A DNA stretch of 64,000 nucleotides from Canna indica (GCA_034359265.1 CP136894.1:33262501-33326500); one strand, 5' to 3'; positions 22,464 to 33,549 are shown, counted from the first letter of the stretch. A program made the numbers and translations. The notes: generated by a model not told the origin, from the sequence alone.

Positions 22464-23863
22464 TGTTGTGTGAAACCCGACACTAGAAGGGGGGGGGGCG
22501 GGGGTTGAATAGTGTCTGTCCCCTTTAACTATATTTTCTTCTTACTCAATTTTAGCTTCACTTAATGCAATTGTTTCTTAATAGTTAATGTGATCAAATT
22601 TCAATAGCAATGATAAAAGCAAGTAAGGAAACAATGCAAACAAGAATACTTATAGTGGTTCGGCCAATTGCCTACTCCACTATCTTGGCTCCTCACCAAG
22701 AATTTCTAACCACTACTTTGTAGAATATATGTTTTCCTTTGAATACAATGAGGACACCCTTCTCATCACTCTGAGAACACCTCAATCCTATTCACCTAGG
22801 CAAAACATAATTCTATAAAGCTAACCCTAAGTGTTTCCTAGCACACCTAGCAGCTATCTCAAACTTGAAACAAGTAATACAGAGGAAAGAGCTTTAAGAA
22901 TGTAAAATGAACCAAGGCTCCTTTCCACCTCCTTCAGGTCTCCAACTTGCAAGAAGATGGCTCTTGAGTTGCAGCACAGTTGAAGAAGCAGGGAATCAGC
23001 GCCTGAATTGAGTCGTAGATGGAAGTAGAGGGCGCGCACAGATTTCACTATTTTGAAGGCTTAAGAAAACTTCTTTATTGCTCAATAAAACTTCTAAGAA
23101 GGTGTAAAGAAGTTAGGTGAGGGGTATTTATAACCCCTCACTCGAACGACCCATTCAACGGGTAGAAAAATGACCGTTGAAGACGTTCAGTCGCTGGCCA
23201 GTCGATCGGTCGGTCGATCGACGGATCGACTACCACTGCCACTGCTGGCTGAATGAGAGAGCTCGATCAACCGACGGGTCGACCGGCTGATGGAAGAGTG
23301 CCGATCCTTCAATTGGTCGACCAGTCGGTCGACCAAATACTTGAAGCCAGGGTCACGCGACAAGTCATCTCCAATTCGGTCGACCGATACCATTCTTCCT
23401 ATTTTTGCCTTCTGTCGGTTGACCAACGCAGCCTTATATTTTTTTCTTCGCTAACTTCGATCGATCGACTGGTCGACCGAATGACTACTCCCCATTGTTT
23501 TCTTCACTCGGTCGACCGACCGGTCGACCGAACTTAGGCTGAGGCTGACTTCTCCTTGTATTTTTACATGCCTTTTTCATGGGTTTAGTTACCATGTTTA
23601 AACTTGGATAACTTTACAACTTTGGCTTGGGATAAACTTAACCTAGGGGTATATTACATGAATTCTATTTGATCTATTCCCGAGCTTTCTTTAACGATTT
23701 CTTCTTCCATTTTTTTGACGATCTTTTCCTTCTTCTCGTTTGAACGGATTTGGCATGCATATCGCAACCTCAACCTGAACTCAAAACTTCACACTTGGAT
23801 TAAATACATGTTTGTTATCATCAAAATAAAGATCGAGGCTTAAGAGAGACCCTTAAGGCAACA
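22464..23863 (-). repeat. 3' LTR of the Sirevirus-like element
   Basis: 1.40 kb; inner copy of 29204-30500 with some extra GTCGAC-type repeats (23188-23535). On the minus strand it starts TGTTG and ends CACAACA. A run of G (about 22487-22500) differs in length from the partner. TATA box at 23125-23132. Confidence 0.92.
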
Positions 23864-24472
23864 ATCTCCCCATTTTTGATGATGACAAACATAACATGAA
23901 AATTTTAGAAAGCATAAGTGTTTGTGAGTTTGAGTTAAGGCATTCATGAGTTGGGGCATGCAAGATATGTAACTTAGCATATGTATTCAACTACTTATGA
24001 CTCAACCTATGCTCCGCCTATCAATGTGCATATTCATATTCAACTACTTATAACTCAACCTATGCTCCCCCTATCAATGTGCATATAATTTTTAACTCCC
24101 CCTATATATAATTCCCACTTAACTATGAAACTCACACTAACTATATGCATCGTGAAAACCAAGTGTGACCTTTCTTTTTCTCCCCCTTTTGAGATCAATC
24201 AAAAAGGGTAAAAATTAAGGTACAATTAATGAGTTTCATCATAAAAACCAAAAGAAACCAAGAAAGCCATAAAACCAAGTATCATCTACCACTATAGTCC
24301 TTCCCATTAATGTAAGCCTATAGAAGGCAAGCACCAATAGGTCGCAAAGCCCCACTACAGAGCATTACATAAGTGTGATGATACTGTATTAAATGCAATT
24401 TTTGAAAAGCATATACATTTTAAAGAAAAACATTTTAATTACTAGGAAAAACACAAATTCCTAATTGCATCC
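23864..24472 (-). other. Polypurine tracts and 3' untranslated region
   Basis: The PPT on the minus strand is ATCAAAAATGGGGAGAT next to the LTR. More G-rich tracts lie at about 24067-24075, 24098-24105 and 24180-24190 (complements of AGGGGGAG). An inverted repeat brackets the PPT and the LTR edge (23808-23826 with 23874-23892). There is no env-like open frame. Confidence 0.8.
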
Positions 24473-25760
24473 TTAAATTTGTGAAGCTTTCTTCAACCAA
24501 GGATTTTGTAAATATATCGGCAAGTTATTTATCGGTGGATCGAATTCTATCGATATATTTCCCTTAGTCACATTATCCCTAAGAAAATGATGTCTCAAGT
24601 CAATATTCTTAGTTCTAGATTGTAAAATGGGATTTTTGGTTAAATTTATTGCACTAGTATTATCACAATGTATAGGTATGCAAGAATACCTAAGTCCATA
24701 GTCTAAAAGGGTTTGTTTCATCCAAAGGACTTGCGCACAACAACTAGCCGCAGTGATATATTCCGCTTCGGTAGTTGAAAGCGCAACTGAGTTTTGGTTT
24801 CATTGAGAACCAAGAAACAAGACTCGCTTCTAAGAATTGACAACACCCGCTAGTGATTTTTCTATCTACCTTACATCCGGCAAAATCAGCGTCCGAAAAA
24901 CTGATTAAATCAAATGATGCACGACATGGATACCATAATCCTAAGTCAACCGTGCCCTTTAAATATCTCAATATGCATTTTACCGCACTTAAATGAGACA
25001 TCTTAGGGCAAGATTGAAACCTAGCACATACACAAATACTAAACATGATATTGGGTCTACTTACGGTTAAATAAAGAAGACTACCAATCATACCTCGATA
25101 TAGTTTTTCATCCACTTTAATGCCCTCTTCATCTTTGTCAAGCTTGATGGATGCGCTCATAGGTGTAGAAGCTATTTTGGCTTCATTCATCCCAAACTTT
25201 TTGATGAGCTCCTTTGTGTACTTGGCTTGATTGATGAAGATCCCTTTGTTGGTTTGCTTGATTTGATGACCAAGCATGAAGGAGAGCTCTCCCATCATGC
25301 TCATCTCAAACTCATCTTGCATACATTTAGCAAACCACTTACAAAGCATTTCATTAGTAGCACCAAAAATTATGTCATCAACATAAATTTGAACTAATAA
25401 CATGTCATTTTCATGATGCTTAATGAAAAGTGAAACGTCGGCTTTTCCAATATCAAAATCTTGTTCAATTAGGAAAATTGAAAGTCTTTCATACCAAGCC
25501 CTAGGGGCTTGTTTTAAACCATATAATATTTTTTTAAGTTTGAAAACATGGTTTGGAAACTCAAAACTTTCAAATCCGGGGGGTTTTTCAACATAAACTT
25601 CTTCATTAATAAAGCCATTTAAAAATGCACTTTTTACATCCATTTGAAAAAGTTTAAAACCCTTAAAGATAGCATATGCCAAAAGCATTCTAATTGTTTC
25701 TAATCTAGCTACGGGAGCATACGTTTCATTATAGTCTATTCCTTCTTGTTGATTGTATTC
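24473..25760 (-). pseudogene. Reverse transcriptase and RNase H of the Sirevirus-like element
   Basis: Copies element RNA into DNA and removes the RNA strand. The minus frame 25688-24744 keeps MDVKSAFLNGFINEEVYVEK, LYGLKQAPRAWY and the catalytic QIYVDDIIFGAT, followed by MSMMGELSFMLG and TPMS. Then come LYRGMIGSLLYLT and the RNase H start FSDADFAGCKVDRK, normally DADYAG. A frameshift near 24740-24780 breaks RNase H. It resumes at 24721-24473 with IHCDNTSAINLTKNP and LRHHFLRDN. The first RT residues before 25688 (ETYAPVARLE-type) are in another frame. The catalytic YVDD is intact but the chain is not. Confidence 0.9.
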
Positions 25761-25773
25761 TTGTGCAACTAAC

Positions 25774-26571
25774 CTAGCTTTGTTTCGAATAACGTACCAA
25801 TCCTTCTTCGTCTAGCTTATTTCTAAATACCCATTTAGATCCAATTATGGTCTGTTCACTAGGTCTAGGCACTAAGTCCCAAACATCATTTCTTGCAAAT
25901 TGGTTGAGTTCTTCTTGCATAGCTAGTACCCAAAACTCATCTTCTATTACTTCCTTAATGTTCTTAGGCTCTACTTGGGATATAAAAGCAACATATTGAC
26001 AAATATTCTTGAGTTTAGAACGTGTTACCACTCCCGTTGAAGGCTCTCCAATGACTTGATCCATTGGATGATCTCTTACCAATTGATATCCTTTTGGGAG
26101 AGGTGGTAGAGCTTCTTCTTCTTGATATTCAAAATAAGGTAGATTTGAGGATGGAGATTCTTCATGTTGGGTCTCCTCATTATCTTCATCCTCCACTTCT
26201 TTATCATGAAGTGTAAGATCCTCAAGTTCCTCACCTACATTCACAATCTTCATATTTTTAGAAGAATCATTAGTTTCATTAAATGTGACATGCATGGATT
26301 CTTCAACAATCATTGTTCTATGGTTGTAAACTCTATATTCCTTAGAATTAGTGGAATAACCTAGGAAAATCCCTTCATCGGATTTAGAATCAAATTTTCC
26401 TAATTTCTCCTTAGTATTTAATTTAAAACATTTGCATCCAAAAACATGAAAATATCCCACATTTGGGATTTTATCATTCCAAAGCTCAAAAGGTGTTTTC
26501 TTAATTTTTGGTCTCAATCAAACACGGTTAAGAACATAACAAGAGGTATTTATGGCCTCGGCCCAAAAATA
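25774..26571 (-). pseudogene. Integrase C-terminal region and linker to reverse transcriptase
   Basis: Minus frame 26517-25774 reads KKTPFELWNDK, then FHVFGCKCF and GIFLGYSTNSKEYRVYNHRT, the conserved copia integrase tail. An acidic linker follows, then VVTRSKLKN and the EEFWVLAMQEELNQF-type start of the RT module with NDVWDLVPRPSEQTIIGSKW. Two stops near 26520 and 26571 separate it from the integrase core. Confidence 0.88.
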
Positions 26572-27558
26572 CTAAGGCAAATTATTTTCGCATAGCATGG
26601 TCCTAGCCATTTCTTGTAAAGTTCTATTCTTCCTCTCAACCATCACATTTTGTTGAGGGGTCCTAGGGGAAGAAAATGTATGTTCAATACCTAAATCATC
26701 ACGAAACTCGGAAATTTTTTCATTTTTAAACTCCCCTCCATTGTCACTCCTAATTTTCAAAATTGACACTCCTTTTTCATTTGAAACTTTCTTTGCAAAT
26801 TTTTTGAAAAACTCGAAAGTTTCATTTTTCTTGGCCAAGAAGAAAATCCAAGTAAATCTAGAAAAATCATCAACTAATACATAACAATATAGCTTTCCAC
26901 CTAGACTAGCTACATCACATGGACCAAAAAGATCCATGTGCACAAGCTCAAGAATTCTAGATGTACTAACTTGATTAATGCTATGAAATGAAGATTTGAC
27001 TTGCTTACCTAATTGACACGCATCACAAAGTTTGTCTTTTTCAAACTTTATTTTGGGTAAGCCTTTAACTAATTCTTTTCTAGATATCTCTTGGATGAGG
27101 CTCATGCTAGCATGTCCTAGCCTTCTATGCCACAACCAAGAGTCATTCTCCATGGCAACTAAGCATCTAACATGAGGATTTGGCAAGACATTTAAATCTA
27201 AGGTGTATACATTTTCTTGCCTATTTCCAATAAACATGATATCATTTGATGGTGCACTTCTAACAATATATTTAGATGCTTCAAAAACTATTATGTATCC
27301 ATTATCACATAATTGTGATATACTAATCAAATTATGCTTTAACCCATCAACTAATAACACATTTTTAATGCATGGGTAAGGGAGTATACCTATGTCACCA
27401 ATGCCAATAATCTTACATTTGGCATTGTCTCCAAATGTGACATGTCCACCATCTTTAATTGATAGGGTTGCAAATAAATTGATGTCTCCCGTCATGTGCT
27501 TTGAGCAACCGCTATCCAATATCCAAGTGCTCTTACTTGCTTGAGGATGCTTCTCCAC
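26572..27558 (-). pseudogene. Protease and integrase core of the Sirevirus-like element
   Basis: Begins right after a TAG in its own frame and has no ATG; the first codon after that stop is GTG. Protease motif WILDSGCSKHMTGD (DSG active site) comes first. The GAG-pre-integrase zinc finger follows (WLWHRRLGHASM ... CDACQLGK, HHCC). The integrase core has HMDLFGP (first Asp), IRSDNGGEF (second Asp) and VERKNRT (Glu), the DDE triad. TPQQNVMVE replaces the usual TPQQNGVVE. It ends at a stop at ENNLP, which cuts off the integrase tail. Confidence 0.92.
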
Positions 27559-29145
27559 CTACAAGAGGAGAAGAGACCACTTTAGGTACCCAAATTTTCT
27601 TGGATCCTTGAATGTTAGTGATTTTGGGAACCCATGTAAATCTTGCATGTGGGTTCCTTCTCAATGCACAACCCTTGGCCACATGGCCAAATATGCCACA
27701 CAAAAAGCAGTTTCCATTAAATTTTCTTTTAATGTGTGTGTGAGCATAAAATTGTGATGATTTCTTTTTATGAACAACCTTTGGCATGGCATTTTGGATG
27801 GTTGTCATTTTTTCATTAAGCATGCAAAGTTCCTTTTTTAATGTTAGCATGATATCATTTAGATGCTCTACTTGATCACATAAATACTTATTTTCATTCT
27901 CTAGTTTTTGGTTGTCAATCTCTAAATCCTTCTTAGCTTTTTCTAGGGTGCATGTTTCTTCCTTAAGGGTGTCTATGTCTTTCCTTAGGGCATTGCTTGA
28001 AAGTAATAGACTATCATTATCAAGTTCTAAAGATCTATTGTCCTTTTTGAGATCCCTAAATTTTCTCCTAGTGGCATTGAATTCATCATGCATTTGCTCA
28101 AATTCATTTTCTAACTCTTCTTGAGTAAATGAAACTTCACCAAAAATAAATCTTACCTCATCATCCTTTGCCATCAAGCAAAGGTTTGCCTTTTCACTCT
28201 TTACTTCTTCTTCACTCGATGAGGCCTTGCTTTCATCCCATGTGGCCATCGTTGCCTTCTTCTTCTTTTTGTATTTTTCCTTCTTGTGAGGGTTGGAGGT
28301 GGTGGCCATCTTAAGAAGTGGGCAATCCTTCCTTAGGTGCCCGGTCTTGTTGCAATGGTAGCAAGTGTAGCCTCCTCTTCCCTTCCTCACGCCACCCCTC
28401 ATGAAGCTCATGAATCTTCTTGAGAGCATCGCCATTTCTTCAAGATCATCCGTCTCTTCCTCGGATGATGACGATTCTTCTGCTCGATGTGATGCTTTTA
28501 AGGCAATGGTCTTGCCTTTGGGGGCATCTTCCTCCTGGTATTGCTTCATGTGGGTCTCATGTGTCATGAGAGACCCAATGAGCTCAGTGATCTTCAAAGT
28601 GCTCAAATCCTTGGCTTCCATGATGGCTGTCACTTTGAACTCCCAAGATTTTGGAAGGGAATGGAGGAGCTTCCTTACCTTCTCCTCTTCCCTTATTTCC
28701 CTGCCAAGGTTAGCTAAGCCATTCGTAATATTTTGAAATCTAGCATGCATGGCATCAATGGACTCATGCGAAAGCATCTTAAACATTTCATAATCATGCA
28801 TGAGTAAATTAATTTTGGATTCCTTTACTTGTGAAGTCCCTTCATGGGTGGTCTCTAGGACCTTCCATACTTCATAAGCGGACTTGCAAGTAGAAATCCT
28901 ATTGAATTCATTAATAGATAGACGGCCTTTGCATTTGCATTAAATAGTTTAATCTCTTCTTGGTCCCACTCATCCATGTCCTTAGTGGGTTGCTTATACT
29001 CTACTTGGATCATCCTCCATACATCAATGGCTAAAGATTGTAGGAAGCCATTCATGCGGATCTTCCAATAGGCATAGTTGTTTCCATCAAATAGTGGTGA
29101 AGCATGAGTAGAGGACCCTTGAGCCAATTGGATTTCACTAGACAT
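27533..29145 (-). pseudogene. Gag of the Sirevirus-like element
   Basis: Start ATG at 29145. The N-terminus has PLFDGNNYAYWKIRM (DUF4219-like). A one-base frameshift near 28915 leads to the main frame (28801-27533) with KVRKLLHSLPKSWEFKVTAI (UBN2). Then come an acidic Ser/Glu stretch, CYHCNKTGHLRKDC (first CCHC), a Lys-rich and acidic region, a roughly 110-residue coiled coil, CFLCGIFGHVAKGC (second CCHC) and the end motif WVPKVVSSPLVGG. The last 26 bases overlap the pol frame in a different phase. This plan is the same as in the gag-only family. Confidence 0.9.
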
Positions 29146-29188
29146 CTTGACTTGTAGGAAAGATGGTTAAATCATGACCTACGAACTT

Positions 29189-29202
29189 GACTCTGATATC
29201 AA
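29189..29202 (-). other. Primer binding site
   Basis: TTGATATCAGAGTC on the minus strand, a degenerate initiator tRNA-Met complement, one base from the LTR. Two bases differ from the perfect site at 13246-13257. Confidence 0.8.
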
Positions 29203-29203
29203 T

Positions 29204-30500
29204 TGTTGTGTGAAATCCGACACTAGAAGGGGGGTTGAATAGTGTCTGTCCCCTTTAACTATATTTTCTTCTTACTCAATTTTAGCTTTTCTTAATGCAA
29301 TTGTTTCTTAATAGTTATTGTGATCAAATTTCACTAGCAATGATAAAAGCAAGTAAGGAAACAATGCAAACAAGAATACTTATAGTGGTTCGGCCAACTG
29401 CCTACTCCACTACCTTGGCTTCACACCAAGGATTTCTAGCCACTACTTTATAGAATCTATGTTTTCCTTCGAATACAATGAGGAAACCCTTCTCATTACT
29501 TTGAGATCACCTCAATCCTATTCACCTAGGCAAAACATAATTCTATAAAGCTATCCCTAAGTGTTTCCTAGCACACCTAGCAGCTATCTCAAACTTGAAA
29601 CAAGTTTACAATAAAAATTAAATACAGAGGAAAGAGCTTTAAGAATGTAAAATGAACCAAGGCTCCTTTCCACCGCCTTCAGGTCTCCAACTTGCAAGAA
29701 GATGGCTCTTGAGTTGTAGCACAGTTGAAGAAGCAGGGAATCAGTGCCTGAATTGAGTCGTAGATGGAAGCAGAGGGCGCGTGCAGATTTCGCTGTTTTG
29801 AAGGCTTAAGAAAACTTCTTTAATGATCAATGAAAATCCTAAGAAGGTGTAAAGAAGTTAGGTGAGGGGTATTTATAACCCCTCACTCGAACGGGCCGTT
29901 GAACGGGTAGAAAAATGACCGTTGAAGCTGTTCGGTCGATGGCCGATCGATCGGTCAGTCAATCGATGAATCGACCGCCACTACGACCGTTGGATGAATG
30001 AGAGAGCTCGATCGACCGATGGGTCGACCGATGAAGCCAGGGTCGCGCGACAAGTCATCTTCAGTTCGATCGACCGCTACCATTCTACCTATTTTTGCCT
30101 TCTGTCGGTCGATCGACTGGTCGACCGAATGACTACTGCCCATTTTTTTCTTCACTCGGTCATTCGAACTCAGGCTGAGGCTGACTTCTCCTTGTATTTT
30201 TACATTCCTTTTTCATGGGTTTAGTTACCAAGTTTCAACTTGGATAACTATACAACTTTGGCTTGGGATAAACTTAACCTAGGGGTATATTACATGAATT
30301 CTACTTGATCTAATCCCGAGCCTTTCTTTAACGATTTCTTCTTTCATTTCTTTGACGATCTTTTTCTTGGTCTCGTTTGAACGGATTTGGCATGCATATC
30401 GCAACCTCAACCTAAACTCAAAACTTCACAGTTGGATTAAATACATGTTTGTTATCATCAAAATAAAGATCGAGGCTTAAGAGAGACCCTTAAGCCAACA
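29204..30500 (-). repeat. 5' LTR of the Sirevirus-like element
   Basis: 1.30 kb; ends ccttaagccaaca at 30500, followed by the duplication ATCTT. TATA box at 29870-29877, GTCGAC-type cluster at 29930-30165. It is shorter than its partner mainly in that cluster. Confidence 0.93.
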
Positions 30501-30505
30501 ATCTT

Positions 30506-31134
30506 CTCTTCTCTTCTCTACTCTACTCTTTTTTTCTCATTTTTTTCTTTCTCTATTATTTTTTTCTTTATCTATTTTGTAAGGTAATATTTTTATTTTA
30601 TCCAATTCATTATATTGTTTTTCAATATCTAATCAATCTCTTCAAAAAATTTCCAGGTTGTTGTAGTTGTCAATGGTATCAAATTCAAAATTTAACAAGG
30701 TTAGTATCTAATTTATTTTTACTATGAAACTTTTTATATTATTGGAATGAACTAGTACTATTGGGTCCGGTCGGATTATGCCCAGTAGCTCGATCCCCGA
30801 ACTGTTGAACCCGATTTGAGCTAGACCGAATGGCTCACCCACGTCCTCCTAAACTACGAGGGATACACCATTACAAGCTTGACATCTCCGAGATCAGCCT
30901 TGACCCATTCTGAGCAATATCCTTGCGAGATTATCGGGGGTCGTCATTACCTCCATCTACAATAAATACAGACACGACACATCTCAGATATACTAAGTTC
31001 AAATTTCCTTTATCTCCACCTGGGGTACCTACTGACTTGAGCGTCAGAGTGTAGGTCCCCCCTCCCTCCGCCGAAGTTGCACCTGACCAGGACGCTCTGG
31101 TTCTTAGACATGAACAAGTGACAATAGGTTGTTC
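30506..31134. other. CT-rich continuation of the target spacer, then an LTR-like U5 piece
   Basis: 30506-30750 continues the pyrimidine-rich leader interrupted at 22463 and then turns AT-rich. From about 30752 to 31118 the sequence has the look of a gypsy LTR end. It includes 'acaataaatacag', then 'acctactgacttgagcgtcagagtg' and a following C/T-rich 'caggtcccccctccctccg' type block, a combination I associate with plant Ty3/gypsy LTRs from memory. No coding sequence is visible. Confidence 0.45.
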
Positions 31135-31684
31135 CTCAATTGATAGTAGTGCAAGTAGTCCTTTGAGTTGAGGTTGTCATTGTAACATTGTGATTGATAA
31201 TCTATCGCTTTGGTGTATTCCCTACATGACTCGTAGAGTCATGTGTCGGGTACTCTAGGCATAGTGAACCTTTCATGGAGGTAGGTGAGCAACCAATAAG
31301 GAATCAGTTACTCCTAGTAAGAGGAGAAAATGTCCTATGTGCTCTTGCAAGTGTCGACTCGGGAATCTCTGGCCAGAGTGGATGAAAGTCGGAAGGGTTT
31401 CAGACTATACATGGTTGAGACGACAGCTTGAATAGGTATTAGGGTTTGACACGACTTCTGTACCCTAGCCGTATTCGAGACATTGTGTATGTAACCAAAG
31501 GATTTAGTTGCACAATAACTAATCACTAGAGGGCGTTCCATCCCTATAGATTGAACTTCACATTATCCGTGTAGTCATGATATGTTTCTATATGTCAATC
31601 TTGACTTATGAGTGGAGTCTCGCATAATTGCACTAAAGGGGTTTAGTGGTGGCTCACAGAAATTCAAATAGAAGGAGTTCTACT
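31135..31684 (+). repeat. Fragment of family-2 LTR, inverted
   Basis: Aligns in reverse complement with about 21050-21590 of the family-2 5' LTR (for example 'ggaggtaggtgagcaacca', 'gtcgactcgggaat', 'ggtattagggtttgacac', 'ctaaaggggtttagtgg'). It is cut at 31684 by the gag-only element. The matching remainder is not seen further right in the window. Confidence 0.8.
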
Positions 31685-33146
31685 TGTTGGCTTGAGGTTT
31701 CAACCTTAGCCTTACTCTCGGTTTTGATGGTTTTGATGATAACAAACATGGGACTAATGATTTCATTGAGAATATCTTTCAGGTTCCATATCGGTTAGCG
31801 CACGACGTCAGCGATCGGAGAAATCGAATAAATCGACAAGGATGCTTGTCGGCGCTCGAGAATCTACAAGAAAGGGAGTTTAGGTTTAGGGTGTCTAGAT
31901 ATGTTAAAATTCCTCATCATAATGCATAAGAACCCAAAAACCTATCCCGAACCCCAAATCATGAAATTACGGGACCGCCCTGAAATTCACCAAGTCTAGG
32001 GAGCTCCTTGGAGAGCTATATGACTTAGATAGTTTCTTGAGATAAAAAATGATGGTAATTGTTCCTTGGGTCAAAACTAGATAACGAGGTATTTAAAAGG
32101 AATTTTTGGAAGCCTCTAGCATACCCAGTAAAGAGCGGGAGCTGGCGTAGTAGCGGACCCTACATGGGGAGAATTCCGGAGCGCCATCATAGATAAGTAC
32201 CTAGGAATGTCGGCGAGAGGCGGACAAGGGAGTTCAAGCAACTTCGCCAGACGGGCAGCATGACTGTGTCAGAGTATGAGATCGAGCATGACAAGGGAGT
32301 TCAAGCAACTTCGCCATCTCTAGTGGTGACCGAGGCAGACCTGTGAGGCGGTTTGTGGAGGGTTGCTCTTCTCTTCATGGCCTATTAATACAAGGCCATG
32401 AGAGTCTTCCTCCCCGATTTTGATCACTCCTACTACCTTTGAGACATCCTTTTGATCAATCACAAGCCTCATTGAGCCATTCTTTGCAAAAACCCTAGCT
32501 TGAGCCAAAAACCTTGATCTTGCCTTCATTCCTTCATTGTTTAACCATCAAAGGCATCAAGAGGAAGCTAGGAATCTTGTTGTGGAGCTAAGTACTTTAT
32601 TGCTTGATTTATTGCTCCATTTATTGTTGTATTTTGTTGTTTATTTCATTGTGAGTGTGTGTAAACCTAGAGTGCTAGGTTGATTGAGTTGGTGATTGCC
32701 TTGGTGTTAAGGTTTAAATCCACCATCGTAAATATAGTTTACTAGGATTAGTTGAGTTGTCCCTTAGGTTGAGGTGGGACAGTGCTCTTGGTAGGAAGGC
32801 AGGATGCTTTCGGGTGTGGAAGTTCCTTCGGTTTGAGAGTGAGACTCTTCGGGTAAAAATCCTCTTTGTAAGGGAAACGATATAATCTAGTAAAGCCAAG
32901 TTTGGAAATCCTAAGTGGGGTACTTAGGTAGTGGAGTAGGCATTGGGGCCGAACCACTATAAATAACTGTATTAGCATTGTTTACTCTACGTTTCGTATT
33001 GCTCATCATTTATATCTTGCTTCTGCTTGCCATTGAATTGTAATTTTCCTAAGTAATGAAAGAAATGTTGAAAACCGAAATTAGGCGAAAAGTTTAGTTA
33101 ACACACTATTCAACACCCCCCCTCTAGTGTGGCCATTTCACTAACA
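31685..33146 (+). repeat. Chimeric 5' LTR
   Basis: The first 440 bases (TGTTGGCTTGAGG...) and the last 460 bases (to CACTAACA at 33146) match the family LTR. The middle, about 32128-32690, does not. It holds a piece of gypsy gag (32128-32365) and then unrelated sequence. The normal GTCGAC cluster, stem-loop and TATA box are absent; a weaker TTAATA lies near 32385. If it was ever copied, this LTR had a substituted promoter region. Confidence 0.85.
32128..32365 (+). pseudogene. Ty3/gypsy gag fragment captured inside the LTR
   Basis: Plus-strand translation gives GEFRSAIIDKYLGMSAR, then in another frame REFKQLRQTGSMTVSEYEIEH and SPSLVVTEADL. These align with the Retrotrans_gag domain of the gypsy element at 51896-52543 (EFRATMVEKYLPMSIRDRR, TGSMSVIDYEIEF, YPTLVATKTAR). 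A 27-base unit (gacaagggagttcaagcaac and 7 more) is present twice, at 32223-32249 and 32290-32316, with the second copy replacing part of gag. The rest of the gypsy element is absent. Confidence 0.8.
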
Positions 33147-33148
33147 TT

Positions 33149-33160
33149 TGGTATCAGAGC
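33149..33160 (+). other. Primer binding site, initiator Met tRNA
   Basis: TGGTATCAGAGC, two bases after the LTR end CACTAACA. Perfect match to the usual plant initiator tRNA-Met site, the same as at 13246-13257. Confidence 0.93.
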
Positions 33161-33214
33161 GGGTCGTAGATTGAGATTTCACCATCTCCTCTACATCGTC
33201 TCTCGATTTGGAAA

Positions 33215-33549
33215 ATGGCACTAGAGAGTTTAGCGTCTTCACCTCCTAGGTTCAATGCCTCGAACTTTAGTCTTTGGAAATATAAGATGTACACATATTT
33301 AAAGACTAAAGGTTTTGGTATCTTTAAAATACTAAGTTTAGAATTCATTGAACCTAAGGTTGGCATGCATGCTTGGAGTGAATTAGATAAGAAAATATTT
33401 AAGTATAATGGAGATGCCATGAATCATATTCTTTGCACATTACCAAATGAGATCCTAGATAAAGTCATGCATTGCTCTTCGGCTTATGATTTATGGGTCA
33501 CTTTAAATGTTTTATATGGTTATGCCAAAATCGAAGAGATTGTCAATGG
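33215..33549 (+). pseudogene. Gag N-terminal part, cut by a solo LTR
   Basis: ATG at 33215, 55 bases after the primer site. Reads MALESLASSPPRFNASNFSL, WKYKMYTYLKTKGF, then EFIEPKVGMHAWSELDKKIF and LCTLPNEILDKVMHCSSAYDLW, the DUF4219/UBN2-like capsid of the family. Compared with the intact gag order, a short stretch ('ctttt..gatga') is deleted just before 33545. The frame then runs into LTR sequence at 33550, so the protein would be truncated. Confidence 0.88.

Larger units (their letters stand above)
22464..30500 (-). mobile_element. Complete Sirevirus-like Ty1/copia retrotransposon, 8.0 kb
   Basis: LTRs at 22464-23863 and 29204-30500, target duplication ATCTT at 22459-22463 and 30501-30505, primer site at 29189-29202 and polypurine tract at 23864-23880. 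The internal order on the minus strand is gag, protease, integrase, reverse transcriptase, RNase H, the copia order. Gag has a coiled coil and two CCHC knuckles, protease is in the LDSGCSKHMTGD form, and there are repeated G-rich tracts before the 3' LTR; together these point to the SIRE/Maximus lineage. Several stops and frameshifts make this copy inactive. LTR termini and flanking motifs match those of the gag-only family. Confidence 0.93.

Noticed and set aside
27912..28736. Plus-strand frames inside the Sirevirus gag
   Set aside because: Antisense shadows of the gag coding sequence on the minus strand.
22171..31684. A complete CACTA transposon starting at 22171
   Set aside because: The inverse terminus TTTCTTGTAGTG with a matching TTA was not found, nor any transposase.
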